A DNA stretch of 5,369 bases from Candidatus Bathyarchaeota archaeon. GTDB taxonomy: Archaea > Thermoproteota > Bathyarchaeia > Bathyarchaeales > UBA233. Positions 1 through 5,367 of the stretch are shown piece after piece. How positions within the stretch are numbered: the stretch's first letter is position 1; each line of letters opens with the position of its first letter. Made by a program: the position numbers and the translations under genes. The stretch lies in NCBI GenBank assembly GCA_023488835.1, contig JAMDCS010000067.1:1-5369 (forward strand), read 5' to 3'. The notes under the pieces are model-generated. The model made no database searches. It had not been told where the DNA came from and saw only the letters and a program-made list of their open reading frames with translations.

Positions 1-106
1 TTCATTTTCAGTTTTTTTGGCTGAGTTCTTGGAGTATGTCCAGTCTGCTTTCGCTTGCAAGTTCAAAGAGGAGCTTTTCTATTCCTTCACTGCTGCTCAT
101 GTTCAT
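1..106 (-). CDS. Partial winged-helix transcriptional regulator, N-terminus only, frame interrupted
   Basis: Reading the minus strand from the ATG at 106 gives 32 residues beginning MNMSSSEGIEKLLFELASES and continuing RLDILQEL-SQKN, then a stop at 10-8. The pattern LFELASESRLDILQEL is typical of helix 1 of archaeal ArsR-like/FilR1-type winged-helix regulators, where the next residues are usually K-x-L-K-(M/L/T)-x-E-I-A. Adding one A to the A7 run (plus-strand T7, 12-18) removes the stop and gives QKKLKM, as the family predicts, so I read this as a live regulator with a one-base deletion or sequencing error. The gene continues beyond the left edge, so the DNA-recognition helix and any sensor domain are not visible. 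A second ATG at 100 is an alternative start. It is divergent from the 198-2005 gene set and is the obvious candidate to control it. The exact family is uncertain. Confidence 0.6.
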
Positions 107-112
107 CGCCCT

Positions 113-146
113 ATACACATCGAGGTGTATGCATACACATGCATGT
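113..146. promoter_or_regulatory. Candidate operator: overlapping palindromes and direct repeat between divergent genes
   Basis: GTGTATGCATACAC (125-138) is a perfect 14-bp palindrome and overlaps a second perfect palindrome, ACATGCATGT (137-146). ATACAC (113-118) and GTGTAT (125-130) form a further inverted pair. ATACACAT occurs twice, at 113-120 and 133-140, exactly 20 bp apart, about two helical turns. Such an array fits cooperative binding of a dimeric regulator. It lies just upstream of the minus-strand regulator start (106) and 50-85 bp before the plus-strand start (198), so autoregulation and control of both directions are plausible. The symmetry is seen directly; binding by the neighbouring regulator is inference. 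Confidence 0.5.
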
Positions 147-150
147 AAAA
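143..150 (-). promoter_or_regulatory. Possible TATA box for the minus-strand regulator
   Basis: The minus strand reads TTTTACAT here, 37-44 bases upstream of the ATG at 106. A start about 25 bases downstream would leave a leader of roughly 14 bases. The palindromic repeats lie over and just downstream of this element, where a bound repressor would block initiation. The match to the archaeal TATA consensus is only fair. Confidence 0.3.
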
Positions 151-197
151 CAAGATTAATTGTTTTTCCCAGCCCCATGGGTTTGGAGACAAATCAA

Positions 198-443
198 ATG
201 AAAAAAATAACCCACCCCGTGGACAAGGAACGCTCCTTCTCCATAGAACTAAAAACAAAACAATACCTCAAAAACGTAACTCTAAACACTAGCCCCAGCC
301 AAAACGTTCTAATCGAAGGCACAATCGGCGAACTAAAAAGCGCCCAATTCGTTGAAGACGTAATTTTAGAAGTTGTTGGCTCAGCTGGAGTTCTAAGGGT
401 TAACGTCGGCAGAGACGAAATAGCAGAGGTGAAAAAACAATGA
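198..443 (+). CDS. Small soluble beta-rich protein of unknown function (81 aa)
   Basis: I do not recognise a named family. The frame is open from 36, but ATG 198 is the better start: it has GGAG at 185-188 with nine bases of spacing, while the upstream part translates to a Ser/Leu/His-rich stretch that lies over the divergent regulator and operator. The 81-residue product has no signal peptide or membrane helix. It alternates charged and hydrophobic residues in beta-strand fashion (SFSIEL, KNVTLN, NVLIEGTIG, DVILEVVG, GVLRVNVG) and ends in a lysine-rich tail, suggesting a small beta-sandwich or barrel. Its stop overlaps the next gene's start in an ATGA, so the two are probably translationally coupled and made in similar amounts. 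As first gene of the set beside a divergent regulator, it may be a soluble partner of the membrane proteins that follow; that is inference. Confidence 0.7.
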   Translation: MKKITHPVDKERSFSIELKTKQYLKNVTLNTSPSQNVLIEGTIGELKSAQFVEDVILEVVGSAGVLRVNVGRDEIAEVKKQ

Positions 444-643
444 AAGTCTTAAACAAAATTGCGCTCTTCTTCACCGGAAGCTTTGCAGCCTTCACAGCGA
501 TATGCGGCTTCTACATCGCTAATGCACCAGTGGTTGAAGCCAGCTCACTGAATTTCCACATGGGACTGGGTGCACTCACGATTCTTTGTAGTTTTGGCAC
601 GATTGCCTTGTTTGCACGCCAAACAAAGCCAAACGTAGCATAA
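440..643 (+). CDS. Small two-helix membrane protein (67 aa)
   Basis: The start ATG overlaps the preceding stop (ATGA, 440-443), which fixes the start and implies coupled translation. The protein has two predicted membrane segments, about residues 6-29 and 39-59, joined by a short loop (NAPVVEASS). Positive charges lie at both ends (K2, K6; R60, K63), so both termini are probably cytoplasmic. No catalytic motif or metal-binding cluster is visible. I do not recognise a family. Fifteen bases separate its stop from the hydrolase start, so all three genes are probably one transcript. It could be a small membrane partner of the hydrolase's membrane domain, but nothing in the sequence proves contact. 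An antisense frame over 511-699 is a shadow. Confidence 0.7.
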   Translation: MKVLNKIALFFTGSFAAFTAICGFYIANAPVVEASSLNFHMGLGALTILCSFGTIALFARQTKPNVA

Positions 644-658
644 CGGCGCGGAAAAGGC

Positions 659-2005
659 ATGAAAACTAAATTTTCTGCAAAACTTAACCAAAAAAACATC
701 CCGCTTTCAGCTTTCTGTCTAACAGCATTAGCGGCTGTTCTAGTAATTGCTGAAGGCGTTTTTTGGGCTTACACTCAAGCATTGTTTGTCGCAAGGTTCG
801 ATTTTGAGGACTTGCTTTTCCATTTTGGTCCAGGCTTAATGCTTGCTTTAACTGCTGTTTTGCTGCTTCGTAGGCAGCCACACAATAAAGTGCTCGGAGT
901 GGGCATCGGCATATTTGCGTTGTTAAGCGCTGTTGCTGGCGGCGGTTTCCTTGTAGGATTTGCGTTAGGAATAATTGGCGCGGTTCTATCGCTGTTTTGG
1001 AACTCGCAGATGCGTGTAGTTCGCCCGATTCATAATCGGTTGATGAAGCTGACCAAGAAAAACAGAGCAGCCATTCTGCTTGCTGTTGTAGTAATTGCTG
1101 TTCTAGTTGTAGTGCCCACAGAACTCAACTATCAACTGGCCATAAACGCTATCCAAGCGCAAACCCTCTCAGAAAGCAAACTTGTCAACACGTCACATGG
1201 CTTACTCGAGTACACTGATGTAGGTGAAGGCTACCCCGTGTTGGTTTCGCACGGCGCAGGAATGGGGTACATCCAATTGGAAAGCGTGCAGCAGATGCTG
1301 GAGAATGAGAGTTTCCGTTTGATTGTTCCTTCACGTTTCGGATATTTACGCACGCCCATGCCTAAAGATGCCTCTGTTGCCGCACAAGCTGACGCCTACG
1401 CCGAATTACTTGGCTCCTTAAATATCTCCAAAGTTATCCTCATGGGTCTTTCAATTGGTGGACCCACAGCATTGTCGTTTGCTCTTCGTCACCCTGACAA
1501 GTGCTCTGCGTTGATAATGTCTATGGCGATAAGCCACAATACCCCTCCCTTTGACTTCGTGGGCAACATCATGCACAACGTCGTTTTCCGCTCAGACTTA
1601 GGCGTGTATACTCTCTCCAATACCTTCCACTCTCAGTTCCTCATGTTTCTGGGCGTTTCCCAGCAAGTCCAGACTAACATGACAAACAAAGACAAAGAAT
1701 ACGTGAATGATATTCTACGGGTTATGCAGCCCATAAGTGTACGGCAAGCAGGTACCTATAACGATGCAGTCCGCAGCCAAACCGAACTTAACCTGCCCAT
1801 AGAAACCATCAAGATGCCAACCATTGTTTTCCACGCCAAAGACGACGGCTTAGTCAACTTCGAATATGGCCAGTATACAGCCCAACATGTTCCCGGCGCA
1901 AAATTTGTGCCGTTTGAAAGCGGCGGTCACCTCTTAGTCGGTCAACTGTCCGCAATTCATGATGAAACCATGAGTTTTCTGAGGCAAAACGAGATACTCT
2001 CATAA
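659..2005 (+). CDS. Membrane-anchored alpha/beta hydrolase with multi-helix N-terminal domain (448 aa)
   Basis: Two-part protein. Residues 1-155 form a membrane domain with segments near 16-38, 51-70, 77-92, 93-114 and 137-153; the GGGFLVGFALGIIGAVLSLFW-like stretch (94-114) resembles the small DUF6114-type membrane family, a tentative match. Residues 175-448 are an alpha/beta hydrolase: HG at 198-199 suits the oxyanion-hole region, the nucleophile elbow GLSIG gives Ser265, HAKDDGLV supplies the acid (Asp396, less likely Asp395), and SGGH supplies His424. The triad is complete, so an active esterase, lipase or peptidase-like hydrolase is expected, held at the membrane. The last helix directly precedes the catalytic part; which face it lies on is not certain. 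The substrate is not predictable. It is the last gene of the 198-2005 set. Ribosome-binding signal is weak (AAAAGG close to the ATG), consistent with reinitiation after the upstream stop at 641-643. Confidence 0.85.
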   Translation: MKTKFSAKLNQKNIPLSAFCLTALAAVLVIAEGVFWAYTQALFVARFDFEDLLFHFGPGLMLALTAVLLLRRQPHNKVLGVGIGIFALLSAVAGGGFLVGFALGIIGAVLSLFWNSQMRVVRPIHNRLMKLTKKNRAAILLAVVVIAVLVVVPTELNYQLAINAIQAQTLSESKLVNTSHGLLEYTDVGEGYPVLVSHGAGMGYIQLESVQQMLENESFRLIVPSRFGYLRTPMPKDASVAAQADAYAELLGSLNISKVILMGLSIGGPTALSFALRHPDKCSALIMSMAISHNTPPFDFVGNIMHNVVFRSDLGVYTLSNTFHSQFLMFLGVSQQVQTNMTNKDKEYVNDILRVMQPISVRQAGTYNDAVRSQTELNLPIETIKMPTIVFHAKDDGLVNFEYGQYTAQHVPGAKFVPFESGGHLLVGQLSAIHDETMSFLRQNEILS

Positions 2006-2016
2006 AATTAGAAAGG

Positions 2017-2045
2017 GGGGCGGTTTTTAGCCCCAAACTTTTTTT
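2017..2045 (+). terminator. Hairpin plus T-run after the hydrolase gene
   Basis: GGGGC (2017-2021) pairs perfectly with GCCCC (2030-2034) around an eight-base loop, and seven Ts follow at 2039-2045. It lies 12 bases after the hydrolase stop and directly before the convergent mevalonate kinase end, where termination is needed. Archaeal termination depends mainly on the T tract, so the hairpin may be incidental. The T tract is useful only to the plus-strand transcript. Confidence 0.55.
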
Positions 2046-2047
2046 AT

Positions 2048-2986
2048 TTAGGTTTTAACGCCGATTTTGGTGCTTAAAACTTCAAATCCTAAGTTTTTGA
2101 TGGTGCTTGCCACTTTTTCCTGTAGTTCTTTGCCTGGAGTCAAGGCAACCATGCAGCCTCCGCCGCCTCCGCCTGTGAGTTTTGCGCCAAAAGCGCCCTG
2201 TTTTCTCGCGACGTCAACGAGCATGTCGAGTTCTTTGCTTGAAACCTCGATTTCTTGGAGTAAGCGGTGGTTTTCGTTCATGAGTTCACCGACTTTTCGA
2301 AGGTTGTAGAACTCTAAAGCCGCTCTTCCCTCATACGCTAGTTCCTCGGCTCGTTTGAAGATTGGGTTGTATTTTTGTGGGTTTGCGCGTTTGCGTTCGG
2401 CGACGCCTTCCACCATGGCTTTGGTGTTGGCAACTTTGCCTGTGCTGCCGATGACGATTTCAACGGGCGCCTCTATGCTTAAGTGTTCAACTTTGTCTGG
2501 TCCGCCACCTATGTTTTTCTTAAACCACATCAAACCGCCATACGTTGCCGCCGTATTGTCGATGCCTGAGGGTGTGCCCGCGTACGCTTTCTCCCCCTCA
2601 TAAGCAACCTGATTGATCTTCTCATCAGAAACCTTCATGCCACGCTCTTGTGCGATGGCACGTGCGATGGCGACGCTGCTTGCAGCCGAAGCGCCTAGCC
2701 CGCTGAAGCCTGGAAGTGTTCCGCCGATCCAAATGTCCAGCGCTATTTTCGGGTCAATGCCCATGGCTTTTAGCATTCTCTCGATTGACTCAAGTTGCTG
2801 GAGGCGTTTTTCTTCACTGTAACCCTTAGCTGTTTTCCTCTCATCTTTAACGTTGATTCCACTTTGCGCTTTTTTTACTTCTGCATCAGTTGTGGAATCG
2901 ATTGCTGAAACGATGCCAGGTACACCGTGAACTACGAAGTGTTCGCCGAACAAAATTACTTTTCCATACCCTGAACCTTTACCCAT
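2048..2986 (-). CDS. mvk: Mevalonate kinase
   Basis: ATP-dependent phosphorylation of mevalonate to 5-phosphomevalonate, supplying isoprenoid units for archaeal membrane lipids; cytosolic GHMP-kinase family. The 312-residue length is normal for an archaeal enzyme. Motif 1 is GSGYGKVILFGEHFVVHG (residues 4-21), including Lys9. Motif 2, the ATP-binding loop, is PGFSGLGASAASS (92-104). PSGIDN (139-144) carries the probable catalytic Asp143. Motif 3 is the glycine run GAKLTGGGGGGC (267-278). The start is ATG 2986: GGTG at 2996-2993 is a partial ribosome-binding site with about six bases of spacing, and an in-frame stop lies seven codons upstream. It converges with the hydrolase and diverges from the enolase side. 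In many archaea mvk lies downstream of rps2 and MEMO on the same strand; here it is on the other side of enolase and opposite. Isopentenyl phosphate kinase and IPP isomerase, frequent neighbours, are absent from the window. Confidence 0.96.
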   Translation of the reverse strand: MGKGSGYGKVILFGEHFVVHGVPGIVSAIDSTTDAEVKKAQSGINVKDERKTAKGYSEEKRLQQLESIERMLKAMGIDPKIALDIWIGGTLPGFSGLGASAASSVAIARAIAQERGMKVSDEKINQVAYEGEKAYAGTPSGIDNTAATYGGLMWFKKNIGGGPDKVEHLSIEAPVEIVIGSTGKVANTKAMVEGVAERKRANPQKYNPIFKRAEELAYEGRAALEFYNLRKVGELMNENHRLLQEIEVSSKELDMLVDVARKQGAFGAKLTGGGGGGCMVALTPGKELQEKVASTIKNLGFEVLSTKIGVKT

Positions 2987-2997
2987 ATTAAAGCACC

Positions 2998-3153
2998 ATG
3001 AAGGCTAGCTATTACACAAACCAAATAAAAACCTTTTTTGCAGAGATGAAAGCCCAAGTCAACGACCTAATACGGAACTCTGAAAAGCTTGTTAAAAAGC
3101 TAAAGGAAGAAAAGAAACGGTGGCACGCCATAGACCGCTGGGATTCAATATGA
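2998..3153 (+). CDS. Possible small charged helical protein (51 aa)
   Basis: ATG 2998 to TGA 3153 gives 51 residues starting MKASYYTNQIKTFFAEMKAQ and ending RWHAIDRWDSI. The middle (about 17-41) is rich in Lys and Glu with spaced Leu/Val, as in a single amphipathic helix or coiled coil. No family is recognised. Support: the composition looks like real coding sequence and the frame fills the gap between mvk and the enolase promoter. Against: there is no clear ribosome-binding site, the start is 11 bases from the divergent mvk start, and it lies over the likely mvk promoter. An internal ATG at 3046 would give a 35-residue product. Could be a chance frame. Confidence 0.4.
   Translation: MKASYYTNQIKTFFAEMKAQVNDLIRNSEKLVKKLKEEKKRWHAIDRWDSI
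3023..3031 (-). promoter_or_regulatory. mvk: Possible TATA box for mvk
   Basis: The minus strand reads TTTTTATTT here, about 37-45 bases upstream of the mvk ATG. Transcription starting roughly 25 bases downstream would leave a leader of about 15 bases that still includes GGTG at 2996-2993. The element lies inside the possible 51-aa gene on the other strand. Confidence 0.35.
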
Positions 3154-3170
3154 AAGCCCACATTTTGCCC

Positions 3171-3178
3171 TTTATATA
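3171..3178 (+). promoter_or_regulatory. TATA box, probable promoter of the enolase-S2 transcript
   Basis: TTTATATA, followed by AG, is an excellent archaeal TATA box. A start about 25 bases downstream, near 3200, gives an untranslated leader of about 80 bases before GTG 3281. No clear purine-rich BRE precedes it (GCCC instead). A weaker TAAAATAA at 3232-3239 could drive a shorter leader of about 20 bases that would still contain the GAGGT ribosome-binding site. Confidence 0.55.
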
Positions 3179-3264
3179 AGGGGTTATAGAATTTTCAAGC
3201 AACAATACGGTTGGTTTGGTTTTCCGAAACCTAAAATAAGTGCGTAACAAAAGTATAGCCACTT

Positions 3265-3269
3265 GAGGT
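3265..3269 (+). promoter_or_regulatory. eno: Ribosome binding site deciding the enolase start
   Basis: GAGGT lies 11 bases before GTG 3281. A start at TTG 3263 would put this site inside the coding region and add six residues not expected in the family; from GTG 3281 the protein begins (M)SSIIEDLIARKI, as archaeal enolases do. Confidence 0.5.
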
Positions 3270-3280
3270 TTAATTGCCCC

Positions 3281-4533
3281 GTGTCATCCATAATTGAAGA
3301 CCTCATTGCTAGAAAAATTTTCAACAACCGTGGAGAAGAAACCATAGAAGTCGATGTAATCACCGCTTCCGGGTTCGGAAGGGCAGCTGCTCCAGCAGGC
3401 AAAAGCCGCGGAAAAGCTGAGGTGGTTTATTATCCGCAGGGTGGCGTTGAGCAAGCCATCAAAAAGGTTGATGATTTAATCGCCCCTGAACTTGCAGGAC
3501 TCAATGCTGATTTTCAAGAAGAAATCGACAATACACTACACGAAATCGACGGCACCACTGATTTTAAGAACATCGGCGGAAACACCGCGTTCGCAATCAG
3601 CCTAGCCAACGCTGAAGCCGCCGCAAACTCCCACAGTTTACTCTTATTCCAGTTCCTTGGTGGAAACGCAGCAAACACCATGCCTTATCCATTGGGCAAC
3701 TGCATAAGCGGCGGAGCACACGCCCGCGGCAAAGCACCCGACATCCAAGAGTACTTGGCGTTGCCACATGGCGCGGAAAGTTTTCTTGAAGCCCAAACTG
3801 CCAACACCCAGATCCACAAAAAGATTGGCGACCTCTTAAAGAAGAAAAGCAGCACCTTTAACGGCGGAAAAAGCGACGAAGGTGCGTGGATAGCCAACAT
3901 CGACACCGTCGACGCCTTTGAGGTTTTGCTAAAGCTTGTGAAGAAGTCGGCAACGAACTTGACTTTGAATGTGGCTTTGGTTTGGATGTGGCTGCCTCCT
4001 CGTTTTGGAAGCCAAAAGAAGAAAAATACATCTACGAGAACCTGGGCAAAAAACTCGACACCGCTGAACAATTAGAGTTTATGCTGGAGTTAATTGAAAA
4101 GTACCACCTTGCCTATGTTGAGGACCCCTTCAACGAGGATGATTTTGACAGCTTCGCCGAGTTAACCCGTAAAGCCAAGAATTGCCTAGTTTGCGGAGAC
4201 GATTTGTTCACAACTAATACTGAAAGGTTAAATAATGGAATTAAGATTAACGCTGGAAACGCTATCATCATCAAAGTCAACCAGATAGGCACCTTAACCG
4301 ATGCAGCTGAAACAATCGAAACAGCGCAAAGACACGGCTACGACGCTGTTGTATCTCATCGTTCAGGTGACACGTGTGATTGGCACATCGCGCATTTGGC
4401 TGTAGCCTACAAGTGCCCCCTAATCAAAACAGGCGTGGTTGAAGGAGCACGGATAGCCAAACTTAACGAGCTCATCCGCATTGAACATTTCCTTGGTAAC
4501 AGAGCCAGAATGGCTGACCTAAAAATACGCTAA
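3281..4533 (+). CDS. eno: Enolase (phosphopyruvate hydratase), interrupted by a one-base frameshift
   Basis: Interconverts 2-phosphoglycerate and phosphoenolpyruvate in glycolysis/gluconeogenesis; cytosolic. The reading frame shifts at 3931-3933: the first frame (3281 onward, closing at 4075) loses similarity after VLLK, and the second (to 4533) continues with ACEEVGNELDFECGFGLD. Restoring one A in CTAAAGCTTG joins them without loss into 417 residues, a normal length. In that numbering the active-site residues are all present: Ser42 in the mobile loop, His147 (GGAHARG), Glu157 (IQEY), Glu200 (DEGAW), Asp236 (GLDVAAS), Glu281 (VEDP), Asp307 (GDDL), Lys332 (IKVNQ), His360-Arg361-Ser362 (SHRSG) and Lys383 (IKTG). 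Divergent points are NNRGEE for the usual DSRGNP and GKSRGKAE for GASTGxxE. Complete conservation on both sides argues for a functional gene and a sequencing error. rps2 follows after 17 bases. Confidence 0.95.
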
Positions 4534-4550
4534 GAGAAGATGAAAACATA

Positions 4551-5312
4551 ATGTCTGAAGATGAAGGAAAAGAAAATCAACCAGTTGAAGACCAAGAGGA
4601 ACCAGCAGAGGCTCCTTTGGAAGAAACAACTGAATCAGTTATCACTGAGCCTGAAGCCCAAGAAGAGATTCAGGTACCACAAGCTCCAGAAGAAACCCTT
4701 CTTTTACCCCGAGACACCCTGTTGTCTGCAGGTATCCACATTGGCACCCGAATGAAAACCCTTGATATGGAACCATTCATCTACCGCGTGCGGCCAGATG
4801 GCTTATTTGTTTTAGACGTTAAAAAAACAGATGACCGCATCAGAGTTACAGGAAAATTCCTCTCACGCTATGAACCTGCAAGAGTAGCGATAGCAGCCAC
4901 GAGGCTTTATGCTCATGAACCAGTCAAAAAGTTCTGCCAACTAACAGGCGCCACACCGCTGATTGGCAGGTTCATTCCAGGGCAACTCTCTAACCCACAG
5001 TACTCAAGCCGCATCGACCCCGAAGTCATCCTTGTCTGTGACCCAAGGGCAGACGCACAAGCAGTCAAAGAAGCATCCAAAGTCGGCATCCCAATCGTTG
5101 CCTTATGCAGCACCGATAACGAGTTCTCAGGTGTAGACCTAGTTATCCCAACCAACAACAAAGGCCGAAGAGCCTTAGCAGTCGTATTCTGGCTGCTCGC
5201 AAGACAAGTACTCCGCGAAAGAGGCGAACTTGGCGCAGACCGAGACCCACCAAGCATATGGAGAAAACAAGAGGTGATTTGTGCTCTCAGCGCTTCGGCG
5301 TCGCCCTCATAA
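4551..5312 (+). CDS. rps2: 30S ribosomal protein S2 (uS2), C-terminus replaced at a junction
   Basis: Small-subunit ribosomal protein. Residues about 50-228 are archaeal S2: LLSAGIHIGTRMKTLDMEPF, YRVRPDGLFVLDVKKTDDR, RLYAHEPVKKFCQLTGATP, the IPGQLSNP segment, DPRADAQAVKEA, and the signature PIVALCSTDNEFSGVDLVIP with NNKGRRALAVVFWLLAR. Residues 1-49 are a glutamate- and proline-rich acidic extension, probably disordered. S2-like sequence continues to about Ile236 (ERGELGADRDPPSI, 5258). The last 17 codons (5259-5312) are antisense to a MEMO gene start and are not S2; families usually end in an acidic SI(D/E)DFE tail here. The real end is probably seen reversed at 5367-5356. Start ATG 4551 follows the enolase stop by 17 bases with a poor ribosome-binding site, so the pair is probably cotranscribed. 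Confidence 0.95.
   Translation: MSEDEGKENQPVEDQEEPAEAPLEETTESVITEPEAQEEIQVPQAPEETLLLPRDTLLSAGIHIGTRMKTLDMEPFIYRVRPDGLFVLDVKKTDDRIRVTGKFLSRYEPARVAIAATRLYAHEPVKKFCQLTGATPLIGRFIPGQLSNPQYSSRIDPEVILVCDPRADAQAVKEASKVGIPIVALCSTDNEFSGVDLVIPTNNKGRRALAVVFWLLARQVLRERGELGADRDPPSIWRKQEVICALSASASPS
5255..5260. other. Inverted junction at palindrome CATATG
   Basis: S2 similarity on the plus strand ends at Ile236 (codon 5256-5258); MEMO similarity on the minus strand runs to His31 (codon 5260-5258). The two meet in opposite orientation on a six-base perfect palindrome. Fold-back joins of this kind are characteristic of amplification chimeras or misassembly, and occasionally of real inversions. Confidence 0.7.
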
Positions 5313-5350
5313 AATTGAGAAGCTACAGTTGGACGCCGAATCGTCGGCAA
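5258..5350 (-). CDS. MEMO-family protein, N-terminal 31 codons only
   Basis: From TTG 5350 the minus strand reads (M)PTIRRPTVASQFYEGDAEAL followed by RAQITSCFLH. This matches the start of archaeal MEMO-like (AmmeMemoRadiSam system B) proteins, whose pattern is RRP-x-VAG-x-FY, then a helix and CF-x-HP-x-GPG. Similarity stops after His31 at the CATATG junction; the following frame to 4913 is antisense to S2 and spurious. GAGGAG at 5367-5362 lies 11 bases before TTG, supporting this start. In many archaea MEMO directly follows rps2 on the same strand, so its reversed, truncated form here is abnormal. MEMO proteins have an extradiol-dioxygenase-like fold, and their archaeal role is not settled. 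None of the putative active-site histidines lie in this fragment. Confidence 0.7.
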
Positions 5351-5355
5351 ACTGT

Positions 5356-5367
5356 TTAGGGCTCCTC
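5356..5367 (-). other. rps2: Probable true 3' end of rps2, reversed
   Basis: Directly upstream of the MEMO start the minus strand reads GAG GAG CCC TAA, i.e. Glu-Glu-Pro-stop, then five bases and TTG. An acidic end is what archaeal S2 needs, and rps2 normally precedes MEMO closely. The GAGGAG doubles as a ribosome-binding site for MEMO, so the coding reading is inference from only four codons. Confidence 0.4.

Noticed and set aside
36..197. Longer N-terminus of the first plus-strand gene starting at 36
   Set aside because: This part overlaps the divergent regulator and operator region, has unlikely composition, and ATG 198 has a good GGAG ribosome-binding site.
2067..2822. Three plus-strand frames opposite mvk
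   Set aside because: Shadows of the kinase; Pro/Ser/Met-rich translations without family patterns.
3218..3231. Inverted repeat GGTTT-TCCG-AAACC in the enolase leader, considered as a regulatory hairpin
   Set aside because: Only five AT-rich base pairs, no run of T and no conserved riboswitch features; could be chance.
3263..3280. TTG 3263 as enolase start
   Set aside because: It would place GAGGT inside the gene and add residues absent from the family; GTG 3281 fits better.
3685..4071. 128-aa minus-strand frame
   Set aside because: Antisense to conserved enolase; Phe-run composition and no recognisable motif.
4913..5257. Minus-strand frame continuing from the MEMO start as a 145-aa protein
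   Set aside because: Beyond codon 31 it is simply antisense to well-conserved S2 and shows no MEMO pattern.
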